Source: Poecilobothrus nobilitatus (lineage: Eukaryota; Arthropoda; Insecta; Diptera; Dolichopodidae). From it: 64,000 bases of DNA. The DNA is taken from the NCBI GenBank assembly GCA_947095535.1, contig OX352774.1:113525996-113589995 (forward strand), written 5' to 3'. The position numbers and the translations under genes are program-made. Positions within the stretch are counted from its first letter, which is position 1. Every line of letters begins with the position of its first letter. Of the stretch, positions 1-10,001 are shown one piece after another. Below the pieces are notes generated by a model. The model did not search any database. It worked only from the letters and a program-made list of their open reading frames with translations, and was not told the DNA's origin.

Positions 1-70
1 TCAGACCATAATGTAGTACATTTGTTTTCGTAAGTAATGTCACTTCATGTTTTTGTGAATTATCCTTTTA

Positions 71-330
71 AGCACATTTTGAAAAATTTGTTATTAAGTT
101 CGCTCTGTCCCTTCGTCTGTTAAAACTCATATACTGTTTAATAAAGAGCAATGAAATATTAACTATGCAGATCTCTTAAAAGAGTAATGTTGTAGAACAA
201 CGTTTTTATATACCCTCACCGTTGGAGATCCTACAGCACCGACAGCTCTTCAAATTTTGAAAAAACTTCTTTTTAAATGCCTACATTTCAGGTTCTGTTT
301 AATATATTTTCAATATAAAAAATACATGAT
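71..330 (+). mobile_element. Family B Helentron-like element, degraded 5' fragment (B1)
   Basis: The fragment begins AGCACATTTTG and continues through a decayed TTCGCTCTGTCCCTTCGTCTG stretch, then tracks the 5' third of the B element at 2430: the weak GTAGAACAAC motif, the GAGATCCTACAGC block and the TTTGAAAAA segment. It fades after about position 330. Many substitutions make it one of the oldest B copies in the window. Confidence 0.6.
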
Positions 331-1009
331 TGTTTTTTACCTTTATAAATCAACCAGAATTTTTTTTTCGTTTAGTTTTTCTAATTATGTTTCCAAATTG
401 ATTGGCTAAAAATATGTGTAAAAATTGTATATGGATATAAGAATGCAAGGTTTTCTGTTCTTTAAATATGTATGTACTCATTTTTGATTAAATGATGTAC
501 AGAAATGTGAATATGTTTTCTAATTTAATTGATTAAGTTTATAGAATTTTTAAATATACGGATATTATACATACTATATGTACATATTTCAATGATATTT
601 TATGGGAAACATGTTATACACATGCATCTTATATAGGTAAACCACATGTAAAGACCACATTTAAGTAATGCATTTCTGAATGATGACATGATGATTGTCT
701 AATGTAGGAGATTGTTTCTGTTTTTTAACATGAAAATGTTATGTTGTTAAGACTTAAAAACAGTATTCTTAAGATACTTAATAAGGTTACTTTAATTACT
801 GTTCTATATTAGAAATTTGCACTGAAAGGTTTTTATGGAATATTAGAAACAGTATAGATAAAAGTAAAGAGTGTTGGAAATATCTTTTTAATAATAATAA
901 CAATACACAAAATTAGGCAAAATATTATTAATAAGTGCTCGTGCGGAAATGGATTAATAAACGTTAACAAACATTTTGTCACAGGCTTTATTTAGAACCA
1001 TAAATTCAT
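331..1009. other. AT-rich stretch, nothing identified
   Basis: No ORF of note, tRNA-like box, inverted repeat or recognised repeat was seen. Reads as intronic or intergenic AT-rich DNA. Confidence 0.6.
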
Positions 1010-2170
1010 CCTCCCAAATTAGACCGAAATTAGAAACAAAATTTTTTTTTGACAGTCTATCGTGTCGAAATGTGTTAATGTATCACAACAAAATTTATTG
1101 AATGAGTTTGTGTGCCAAAGTGCAATACTTGTGCAAATTTTCAATTGGTCAAATCGTTTAAGCACAGCAACAAAAAATGAGACACTTCATGGCCTGAAGC
1201 CTGATGGGTTAATGTATCGTAACCAAATCAACTCAGAAAGCTTTTAAAGCTTTTATCAACTCAGAAAGCTTACTTTTGTAAATTTTCAACTCAATTGGTA
1301 AAACGGTTTAAGTGCGACAACAAAGAAATTAAAAATTTTTATTGAGCCCTGGTGTCGTAACGGGTTAATGGATCGTAACCAAATCTCCTCAGTGAACTCC
1401 TGTGGTAAAGAGCTACACTTTTGTAAATTTTCAAATCAATTGGCAAAACCGTTTAAGCGCGACAACAAAGAAATTGAAAAACTTCATTGAGTCCTGGTGT
1501 CGAAACGGGTTAATGGATCGTAACCAAATCAACTCAGTGAGCTCCTGCGGTAAAGAGCTACACTTTGATAAATTTTTAATTCAATTGGCCAAACAGTTTA
1601 AGTGCGACAACTAAGTAAATTAAAAAACTTCACTGACCCCTGGTGCCGAAACGGGTTAATGGATCGAAACCAAATCAACTCAGTGAGCTCCTGTGGTAAA
1701 GAGCTACACTATTGTAAAATTTCAACTCAATTGGTCAAACCGTTTTAGCAGGACAACAGAAAAATTTAGTGAACTTTGTTCGGCTCTCGTGCCCAAACGG
1801 GTTACCGGATCTTCATAAAAATTTGTCACAGGTTTGTTTTCAGACCATAAAACCACCATACAAAATTGGACATAAATCGGAAACAAAAAATTTTTTGGAA
1901 GCCCGCCGGGCCGAATCCGGGTGACATATTGAATCCAAATTTCTTCGGTACCCGTCCAATGATAAGAAGAATATTTGTTCAAATTTGCAACTCAATCGAT
2001 CAAACCGTTTAGGCAGGACAACGAAAAAACGAAACGGCTTTAAGTGGCTCTCGGGCCGTAATGGGTTAATGAACCGAAACGCGATATAGCCTATAACACT
2101 TTCCGGGGTCGTAGGAACGTTCCTGCAAAATTTGGTTGCAATCGGACTGGTGGTTTTTACGTGAAAAGGG
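1010..2170. repeat. Diverged tandem array, about 146-bp unit, ending in a LINE/SINE-like tail
   Basis: The anchor GGGTTAATG(G) recurs at 1206, 1362, 1507, 1653, 1799 (as GGGTTACCGG) and 2063, with a weaker copy near 1072. Spacings are about 134, 156, 145, 146, 146 and 264. Between anchors each unit carries AACCAAATC, GAGCTACAC, CAATTGG..AAAC..TTTAAG and GCGACAAC blocks. The last unit runs into GCAATCGGACTGGTGG and a CAAA microsatellite, resembling the 3' ends of some arthropod RTE-type LINEs and their SINEs. The short ORFs in it are by-products of the repeat. Whether it is a satellite block captured by a retroelement or an internally expanded element is not settled. Confidence 0.75.
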
Positions 2171-2210
2171 CACAAACAAACAAACAAACAAACAAATAAA
2201 CAAACAAACA
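2171..2210 (+). repeat. (CAAA)n microsatellite
   Basis: About ten CAAA/CAAAT units follow directly on the tandem array. The placement suggests a retroelement-type simple-repeat tail rather than an independent microsatellite. Confidence 0.85.
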
Positions 2211-2297
2211 GAATTTCTTCCTTATTTATTAGATTTATTTGTCATTCTGTCACGCTTTTTATTATCTTCGTAATCTGTTAGCAACATTTGTAAGTGT

Positions 2298-2400
2298 AGT
2301 ATGGTGCAGAGGATAGTGTACAGATTTCAAAAGTGGCGGTCATGTTGTTCGAATCCAGTTCACATGCAACTTTTTTTTTTTAACTATCTATTCATTAACA
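2298..2400 (+). mobile_element. tRNA-derived SINE-like repeat, family 2, copy a
   Basis: A TGGTGCAGAGG A-box-like motif (2302-2312) and a TGTTCGAATCC B box (2346-2356) lie 44 bases apart, close to tRNA spacing, followed by a T-rich tail. The same arrangement recurs at 4452, and similarity continues past the boxes into TAAC..CTATTCATYAA. Two copies with shared tails argue for a dispersed retroposon rather than a tRNA gene. Confidence 0.6.
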
Positions 2401-2429
2401 TTTTTTGAATAAAATATGTATACATTTTT

Positions 2430-4220
2430 AGCACATTTCCAAAAAAATTTTGAAAAAATGTGCTTATTAGTTTCACTCTGTCCGTCCGTCCGTCCGTCCG
2501 TCCGTCCATCCGTCTGTTTACAAAACTTCTACACCGTTGAAGATAGAGAAAAAAAATTTTAACCATAGGTAGGTCTCATAAAAAAAATAATTTTGTGGAA
2601 CAACTTTTTCATGTAGCCCCCCCCATTACGGAGCTACACCTCCTCAAACTTTGAAAAAGCCCTATTTTTAAATGCATATATCTTATGTTCTGATTAAGAT
2701 TTTTTCAATCTGAAAACGTCATTCGACAGGTATTTCTTTTAACTTTGTAAATTTATATCAAAATTATACAATTTTTTTAAATTTAGTATTTAAATTTACC
2801 GTTATGTGAAAACTAAATTTTGCATGATTTTTCTACTTTCATAACTCCGGCACGCTTCTAGATAGAAGCTTGAAATTTTGAGGCAAGAAAGAACTTTTAG
2901 AATCAGTATAAGTTTGCTCAGAAAATTTTTTCGGACCACCCCCTGTTTATGAGCTATTAGGGCTTAAAAATTGAAAATTTGCTATTTTTAAACACCTGTA
3001 ACTTAGGAACCTGCACACATTTTACTTCTGCAAGATGTAAAAATTAAAGCTACAATAATATATTTTTACGTGTGTGAAAGGTTTATTTTAATTGTAAAGG
3101 GTTCCAAAGTTGCAGCTCTTCAAAATTGTAAAAAAGCCCCATTTTCAGATGCATATATCTCGGGCTCTGCGTAATAGTTTTGCAATCTAAAACCGGTAGA
3201 AGATCGAAAATTTTATTATCTATATAAAACAATATCAAAATTATGTAATATTTTGTAATTTACGTTTTAAATTTACCGTTATGTGAAAACCACATTTTGC
3301 ATGAAATTTCTTTTTTCATAACTCCGGCACCCCTTTAGATAGGAACCTGGAATTTTGAGACAAGAAAGAACTTTTAGAATTAGTATAAGTTTCCTCAGAA
3401 AATTTTTTGGTAACGCCCCCGCTTTAAGAGTTATTACGCCTCAAAAATTTAAAATTTGCTATTTTTAGACACCTGTAACTTAGGCACCTGTAAAAATTTT
3501 TCTTCGGCAAGACATGAAAATTAAAGCTACAATAATATATTTTTACGTGTGTGAAAGGTTTATTTTAGTTGTAAAGAGTTCCAAAGCTGCAGCTCTTCAA
3601 AATTGTAAAAAAGCCCCATTTTCAGATGTATATATCTCGGGCTTTGCGTAATAGTTTTGCAATCTAAAACCGGTAGAAGATCGAAAATTTTATTATCTAT
3701 ATAAAACAATATCAAAATTATGTAATATTTTGTAATTTACGTTTTAAATTTACCGTTATGTGAAAACCACATTTTGCATGAAATTTCTTTTTTCATAACT
3801 CCGGTACCCCTTTAGATAGGAACCTGAAATTTTGAGACAAGAAAGAACTTTTAGAATTAGTATAAGTTTCCTCAGAAAATTTTTTGGTAGCGCCCCCTCT
3901 TTAAGAGTTATTACGCCTGAAAAATTGAAAATTTGCTATTTTTAGACACCTGTAACTTAGGCACCTGTAAAAATTTTTCTTCGGCAAGACATAAAAATTA
4001 AAGCTTCAATAATATATTTTTACGTGTGTTAACAGCTTTTCTTAGTTATATAGGATTCCGGACTTACGGCCCCTCAAAATCTCAAAAATGTCCTATTTTC
4101 AAGTTTTTTCTTATTACATGAAATTTTCAAATTTTTGTGTAAGTCACACTGCTAAACAGTTTGTATTGAGTTTTGGAAATGTGCGCTTTTAAAAACCGTT
4201 GGTTTACATTCCACCTTGTT
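2430..4220 (+). mobile_element. Family B Helentron-like (INE-1/DINE-1 type) element, full length (B2)
   Basis: About 1.79 kb and non-coding. The 5' end is a hairpin with AGCACATTT and AAATGTGCT arms (2430-2464), followed by TTTCACTCTG and a CCGT microsatellite (2480-2514). The 3' end carries an inverted copy of the terminus, TTTTGGAAATGTGC (about 4174-4187), then an AACCGTTGGTT hairpin and a CACCTTGTT end. A 477-bp internal module starts at 3046, 3523 and, as a partial third copy, 4000. It contains the TACCGTTATGTGAAAAC and AACTCCGGCAC blocks. It matches B3 closely in inverted orientation. Assignment to Helentron-derived elements rests on architecture; the element encodes nothing. Confidence 0.8.
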
Positions 4221-4451
4221 GTATATATCAATTTAAAACTTACATTTTTATCTCTTATTCATGCATACAAACATACACATTATATTTTTGATCTTTCCTG
4301 GTGTTTTGTATTAGCATAATTAGCAAAACACAATCCATACATACAATATTTTTATGTATGTTGCTAAGTTATTTTGTTTACAACATTTGTTTAGTATTTA
4401 AATCAAAATATTTGCTGTCAACATTCTTTAATGCATATTCAATTAATGCAT
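4221..4451. other. AT-rich spacer between family B element and SINE-like repeat
   Basis: Holds only a short plus-strand ORF of low-complexity character (60 codons, from 4301). No feature is supported. Confidence 0.5.
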
Positions 4452-4600
4452 ATATGGTGCAGAGGAAAGTGTACAGGCCTTGAAAGTGAGTGTTAATGTG
4501 TGGACTGTGGTTCGAATCCAATTCGTATATATGTATAATTTTTTTTTTTTTTAACTCTATTCATCAATATTTTTTAAATAAAATTTTATGTATAGATTCA
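4452..4600 (+). mobile_element. tRNA-derived SINE-like repeat, family 2, copy b
   Basis: TGGTGCAGAGG (4455-4465) and GGTTCGAATCC (4509-4519) match pol III A and B boxes at near-tRNA spacing, then comes a T-run tail and a CTCTATTCATCAATATTTTT segment shared with copy a. Copies a and b flank the family B element at 2430. Confidence 0.6.
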
Positions 4601-4642
4601 AAACTTTATTTTTAAATTCAAATTATGCGTTTAATTTAAAAC

Positions 4643-4984
4643 TAAAAAGTATAAAATAAAATAATATGTAAAAAAAATATTTTTTAAAATATGCTTTTAT
4701 CAAAATCGAACTCGCCCCCTAAAAAGTAGAAAATAAAATAAAATAAAAGTGATTATAGATCTAAAGCATCTTGGCCTGTTATAATATAAAAGTAAATTGC
4801 TGGAATAAAAAAGAACCACGAACCCCAAATTTCTGTTAATCTTATTAATTCTGTTAAATGCTTTAGATCTATAATCACTTTTATTTTATTTTATTTTCTA
4901 CTTTTTAGGGGGCGAGTTCGATTTTGATAAAAGCATATTTTAAAAAATATTTTTTTTACATATTATTTTATTTTATACTTTTTA
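4643..4984. repeat. Perfect 127-bp inverted repeat with 88-bp spacer
   Basis: Arms 4643-4769 and 4858-4984 are exact reverse complements as far as I can check base by base, including the GGGGGCGAGTTCG core and long A/T runs. Pairing stops cleanly at both outer and inner edges (4642/4985 and 4770/4857). The 88-base spacer has no recognised motif. A transcript across it would form a long hairpin RNA. It may be a foldback/MITE-type element, a recent palindromic duplication, or an assembly artefact. Confidence 0.9.
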
Positions 4985-5889
4985 TTTCAGAATAAGAACA
5001 TAATATTATGATATATTCGAAATTTTTAGTTAGTTCTTAGATGAATATTACAGTTCTTTACGAAATCATATCTAGTTCAGTCCTTCAAAAAAAAATGTAT
5101 GCATCTGTGGTATCGATGTATTATTTGAATACATAATATACATAATAATTTGATATTCAAATAATATTGATATTGAAAATGTTTAAACAAAGTAATCCTA
5201 AATAAAACATATAAGAATATATTTTATTATATTATTTATTTTTATTGTATATTTTATATTTAAACACATTTTAATTTTAAATTGCACCAATTGAAGTGAA
5301 AACATTTGAAAAATTATGTTAATTTTTTTTTAAATAAGTTTTGTGGTATAGTGTCTTGTGTTTTAAGGGATTTTAAATTGGGTCTTTTTGTAGTAAAAGA
5401 TTTTGTCTTATGGGCTTTTGTAAAATAAAAAGGGGTTTTATTTTTCTGAATTTTAATTAAAAAATTAAACTTCAAAAGGAATTTAAACGTTACAGTATTA
5501 AATTATAACAAATTAATAAATTAAGCTCCATAGCTAGTAAGTGCATTTCTTGCAAGTGCAAAGTGCATAAGTGCAATATTTAACTAATAAAGATATTTAA
5601 AAGTGTCTTAATTCAATACAATGATATAGGTATATCGTTATTAAACTTTGGTTCAGTTTTGGCATATTCCTTTCAAAAGTGAACCAAGATGTGCGTGAAA
5701 TTTCATTTAAATCTGTTAAATGTTTTTTATTGCAAGTGACTTTTTGATCTCTAATCTTTACATGTCAGAAGATAGATCAAAATTTCGCATTATATACTTT
5801 GAACTATAGGCACATAAATTGCTTATTTGGCTTAGGAAATACTAATATAGTATAGCATTGTAATTTTTGTAGTAATATACTACACACTT
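4985..5889. other. AT-rich stretch, nothing identified
   Basis: AT-rich DNA with local runs such as AAGTGCAAAGTGCATAAGTG near 5550. No ORF, RNA-like box or matching repeat was seen. Confidence 0.5.
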
Positions 5890-6205
5890 TTTGTAAGGGT
5901 CATATACTACTACTTGTTGTAACTGTTGTAACGGCTATAGTCACTGTTAGGAAAATAATAATAACTCATAATAATAAGCGGTTTCATTGTTCTCTTACAG
6001 TCCCACTCCCAATTCAATATTTCCGCATCCTATTTCCTATCCTTATTCCCTAGCCAATATACTGCGCTAGCAGGTAAGGGTTTCATCTCATTATTTTGGC
6101 TAAAGAGGGAGGTGAGTTTAGTCAGTAAAAATTTGACACTACCAAGAGAATCTTCCAAAGACTACCAAATTCTTGGTGTCTTTGGAAGATTCCCACCTCC
6201 CTTAG
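5890..6205 (+). repeat. Interspersed repeat family E, copy 1, ending in a nested hairpin
   Basis: Blocks in the order GTAACGG..TCACTG, TTCATTGTT, CTTACAGT.CCACTCC, TCCTATTTCCTATCC, CAGTAAAAATTTGACACT and GTGTCTTTGGAAGA reappear in the same order on the minus strand at 54730-55085. The 3' part folds: GAATCTTCCAAAGAC (6148-6162) pairs with 6178-6192, and GGGAGGTG near 6107 pairs with CACCTCCC near 6194. No coding content and no class assigned. Confidence 0.5.
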
Positions 6206-6442
6206 GAAGAAAAACTAGTGGTAGTAGATTTAAAAGTCATAGAGTGCTGATCACCTTTTTTTGACGAAGAAAATTGTATTATTGTTATTATTATTATTTA
6301 AATTAATTACTGTTTTTTTTTATTTATTTTTTAGATTGTACTAAAAATATTCTACTTGCATTATTATATTTTTTTTTTTGTTTATTGTATGTTTTAAGTC
6401 AAAATTTAATGTTTCTTGTGCTGTATGAAAATTGATCATCTT
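6206..6442. other. AT-rich stretch, nothing identified
   Basis: ATT-rich low-complexity sequence between repeat family E and the family C element. Confidence 0.5.
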
Positions 6443-8064
6443 TATGCCCTTACGATAGGATCGGGTATAGTAAAATTGCTCCTCCGTTTGTAACACCTCG
6501 AAATAAGCGAGCTAGATATACCTTCAAAGGTATGGATCGGATCAGAAAAAAATTCTAAGTCGATTGAGCCATGCCCGTCCGTCCGTCCTAATTATGAACA
6601 AACACTAAGAAACCTAGAATCTTGAAATTTACATTAAATATTCTAGGAGGAATTTGTAGGTTCCCTAGTTTTTTTGGTTAAGTTCCGACCAAAACTACGG
6701 GTAGCTCTCAAACACCTAACTTTTAGATCCCCACATTTTTTTTGAAATAGAGCTATGAAATTTTAACTGCTGATAGACCTTATAAAAATATTAATTTTAT
6801 TTTTTATAACTTTTTTTTGTAGCTCTACCCGTTACGGAGCAACAGCTCCCCAAAAGTTCAAAAAAGCTCTATATTTAAATTGTAATAGCACAAGTTATAT
6901 AAGGTACATCTTCATTTTGTGAACGGCAAACGATTACTGCTTTTATTAGCTTTAAAAGTATATATACCACAAATATATAGTTGTGGCATACGGTGTCTTA
7001 ATTTACCGTTATGCGAAACTAAAATTTTACAAAATCCTTTAACCCTTGTATCTTCTAAATGGTTTAAGTTGAAAACTTGAAATTTTGATAAAAGTTAGAT
7101 CTTTGAAAATAAGTATGAGTTATTTCAGAAATTTTTTTTGTATCACCCGCCGTTTAGGAGCTGTAAGGGGTCAAAAACAGAAAATTTCCTATTTTTAAAC
7201 ACCTGTAACTTGAACACCTGTTAAAATTTTTTTGAAGTAATACACAAAAATTAAAGCTTCAACATTATACTCTTATTTCTGTTAACAACTTTTTTTAATA
7301 ATATAGGGTTACTTTATAATTGACGAAAGTGTTACTTGGTTTTTTAAAATTTTCTAACAAATTTCCTTAACGAATTTTTTGCATATTCTTTAACTCGATA
7401 ATTTGAAATTGTTGAGGATACAATGCGTAGTACAAAAAAATGTAAATAAATAAACAATATAACGGTTGCTTGAAGAATTTTTATTTATATGATATTGATA
7501 TACATGCATGTTTATAATATCATGTTTATTTACATATCGTATATGTCACTGATGAATGATTGATAAGAGTATAGATGTATATTATATAGCGCCGTATTTA
7601 CATACATATATGTATTTTATTGTACTTATAAGAAATTATTCTATGAATGGCAATATTTTTAAAGAAATATTGCAATATATGGCGATATACTTATAACAAT
7701 ATAAATATACTATGTACGCATTAATATAATATAATATTTAAAATTATATTTACTATTTTGTACTTAGTAAATTTAATATACATTTACCGCTTAGTATTTA
7801 ATGCTACTATAGAATATTTGAAAAAGTTTTGGATTGATAATCGTTATGTGGAAGGTTAAAATCTGCTTTTGAAGAATGTATAAACATATAGTTTGAATAT
7901 ATGTACAACCCATAGTTCTAGAAATTATAAAATTCACCCAAATTATTTTAAAATACTAAAATATTAAAAAAATAATATTGTAAGCAGAGTGACAGGCTGT
8001 GAACATACCAACGATTCGTACGGGTATCTAAGAGTTGACAAAGGCAACTGTATTCTTCCCCGTT
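6443..8064 (+). mobile_element. Family C Helentron-like element, long copy (C1)
   Basis: About 1.6 kb. The 5' end is a decayed hairpin (TATGCCC..GGGTATA) followed by GAGCTAGATATA, AAGGTATGGATCGG, AAGTCGATTGAGCCATG and CCGTCCGTCC (6577). The middle (about 6990-7300) carries the TACCGTTATG..GAAA and ACACCTGTAACTT modules also found in family B. The 3' end has the subterminal TCGTACGGGTAT, then a small hairpin with AGTTG and CAACT arms and a TATTCTTCCCCGTTTTT end near 8064. The 5' block order closely resembles that of Drosophila INE-1. The minus-strand ORF at 7948-8163 lies across its 3' end and is not a gene. Confidence 0.75.
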
Positions 8065-8766
8065 TTTCTTAAAGTTTTTTTGCTTAAGATATATCTTAGT
8101 ACCTACTAAATATTTTGTAAAGTTGCTGCAACTATCTAGCCATAATAAATATATAAAATTCACTTTTAAAAATCATCTTCAGTATTTATATTCCTAGAAA
8201 TACAAGAAAAGTTTTACTTTGTGAATTATGTCATAAATTCTAAAGAATTTGAAGGAAAGTTGAATTTCAATTAATCTGGGTTAATTTCAACCTCTATAGA
8301 AATCAAAAAAATAATGAAAAATTAATAATGACCAATAAAATTATTGAAAAACCATGGATGGGATCATTTTTAGACAAATTTTTAAACATTTTAAGAGTAA
8401 AAGTCAATTTTAAAGCATTGCACCATTCGAAAATAGTAAATAATAATCAAAGTCAGACAAATTATATTTGATCTGGAGGTTCTTGTATTAAAATCAAATT
8501 CGAATCACAAAAATTTCAAATGATTTGTCACTTCCGAATAAGTCTGTCATATTCGCAATTTCAGTAGATATATAAAAAAAATTTATGTCACAGGACACTG
8601 ACCTCTTTGCAGTATTAAAACTTAAACTACAAACTTTCAAAATAGTGGGTTAGAGTTTAATATAGTTTAATAGGAAAAGAATTTTAATTATTTTAAATTT
8701 CAAATATTTTAAAAGTAAAACTTTAAATTTTTTTCCTGAAAATTCGTATTAAAAATTCTAATTTTT
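8065..8766. other. AT-rich stretch, nothing identified
   Basis: AT-rich DNA between the C1 and A1 elements. No ORF, RNA-like box or repeat structure supported. Confidence 0.5.
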
Positions 8767-9209
8767 ATATCCGTATGAACTATGTTCAAGAGTATAGTAA
8801 ATTTGCCATTACGTTTGTGTCACCTTAGAGGAGTCGAGATAGATATGGTGTCAAAGGTATGGATCCACGTCCATTCGTCTGCACGATAACTCACAAAATA
8901 TAGGAGCTGGAAGGCTGAAATTTTTTTTACGTCACTTTTGCAAAATTGTTAGTTTCGCTATTTAAATCCAGCCGGGTTCGAGTAGCTGCCACACAATTTC
9001 TTTCTTTATATGGAAATAACTCAGTATCTGTTGGAGCTTGTTGCAGCTCTTGGAACTTAATGATTCTAGGCGTCTGAAATCTTATAATTATAAATGATGA
9101 TCAAGTTTTATGGCAACAGCTTCTGTACAATTCGGTTGTGCTGATGCAATAGATTCGGATAGCTGTCATACAAATCCACAGTTTACATAAATATATCTCT
9201 GTAGTTAAC

Positions 9210-9879
9210 AATTTTAGATTCGATTTTCGCAAACATTAAAAAAAACACAATATTTTGTTTTAACACCTTTTAACTTTTCTTTTTTTTCTTTATACAAAAT
9301 AATAACTTATATTCTACAATTTAATCAACAACTAATTTCACAATTTAAATATACTTTAATTTAATTTATTTAATTATACTTTTTATTTCTTAATTTAATT
9401 AATTTTAAATTTTTAATACGGAGCTTCGGTGAGTTTGAAATCCAGAACAGAACTTAATTTTATTCGTTTATTTCCTGATATTTATATTATAATTTTTGCT
9501 TATTGAAACAATATTTTGTGGGAACAATAAAAGTAGGATTAGTAGGAATTTTGTCTGTGTGAAAAATAATCGTTTTTATAATAATGTTCCAGATACTGAA
9601 TTTGCCGGAACTTGTATTGAAAGTAAATCTATGGGATAATTTAGTTTTTTATGTCATATAAAATTCATTGGAAAGATATTATTTTGTGGGAACATTAAAA
9701 GTTCGATTAGTAGGAATTTTGTCTATGGGAAAGTAATAATATGTATTTCTATGATGTGCAAATACTGAATTGACAAGAATGTTTTAGATTTATTGAAAAT
9801 AAATCTATGGGAAAATAATTATATTTAAAATAAAGTTTTCTTATTGTTAGTGGTGTCATTAACGTTTATAACAGTTAAC
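9210..9879. mobile_element. Unclassified insertion inside A1, flanked by AGTTAAC duplication
   Basis: The heptamer AGTTAAC occurs at 9203-9209 and again at 9873-9879, exactly where A1 breaks, so it is a candidate target-site duplication around about 663 bp. The insert has no matching terminal inverted repeats that I can see and no ORF. Its distal half consists of two diverged 166-bp tandem units. Confidence 0.5.
9505..9836. repeat. Two diverged tandem units of about 166 bp
   Basis: Units begin at 9505 and 9671. Each carries ATTTTGTGGGAACA, GATTAGTAGGAATTTTGTCT and AAATCTATGGGA at matching offsets. They lie entirely within the insertion in A1. Confidence 0.65.
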
Positions 9880-10001
9880 GTCGGTACTAAAACATTTGAA
9901 AGTTTTTAAAAGATGATAACATTTTATAGAAACAGGATATATTACGTTCATATGGGTATCTCAGAGTTGCACAGTCTACTCTACAGCACTCTTCTTCGTT
10001 T

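Larger units (their letters stand above)
8767..10001 (+). mobile_element. Family A Helentron-like element interrupted by an insertion (A1)
   Basis: The 5' end ATATCCGTATGAAC and the TTTGCCATTACGTTTGTG, GAGATAGATATGGTGTCAA and ACGATAACTC blocks match the A5 copy. The 3' end has GTTCATATGGGTATC, CAGAGTTGCACAGTC and CTTCTTCGTTT. Compared with A2 and A5, the body is broken at GTAGTTAAC (9209) and resumes at CAGTTAACG (9873). Non-coding and clearly diverged from A5. Confidence 0.75.
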
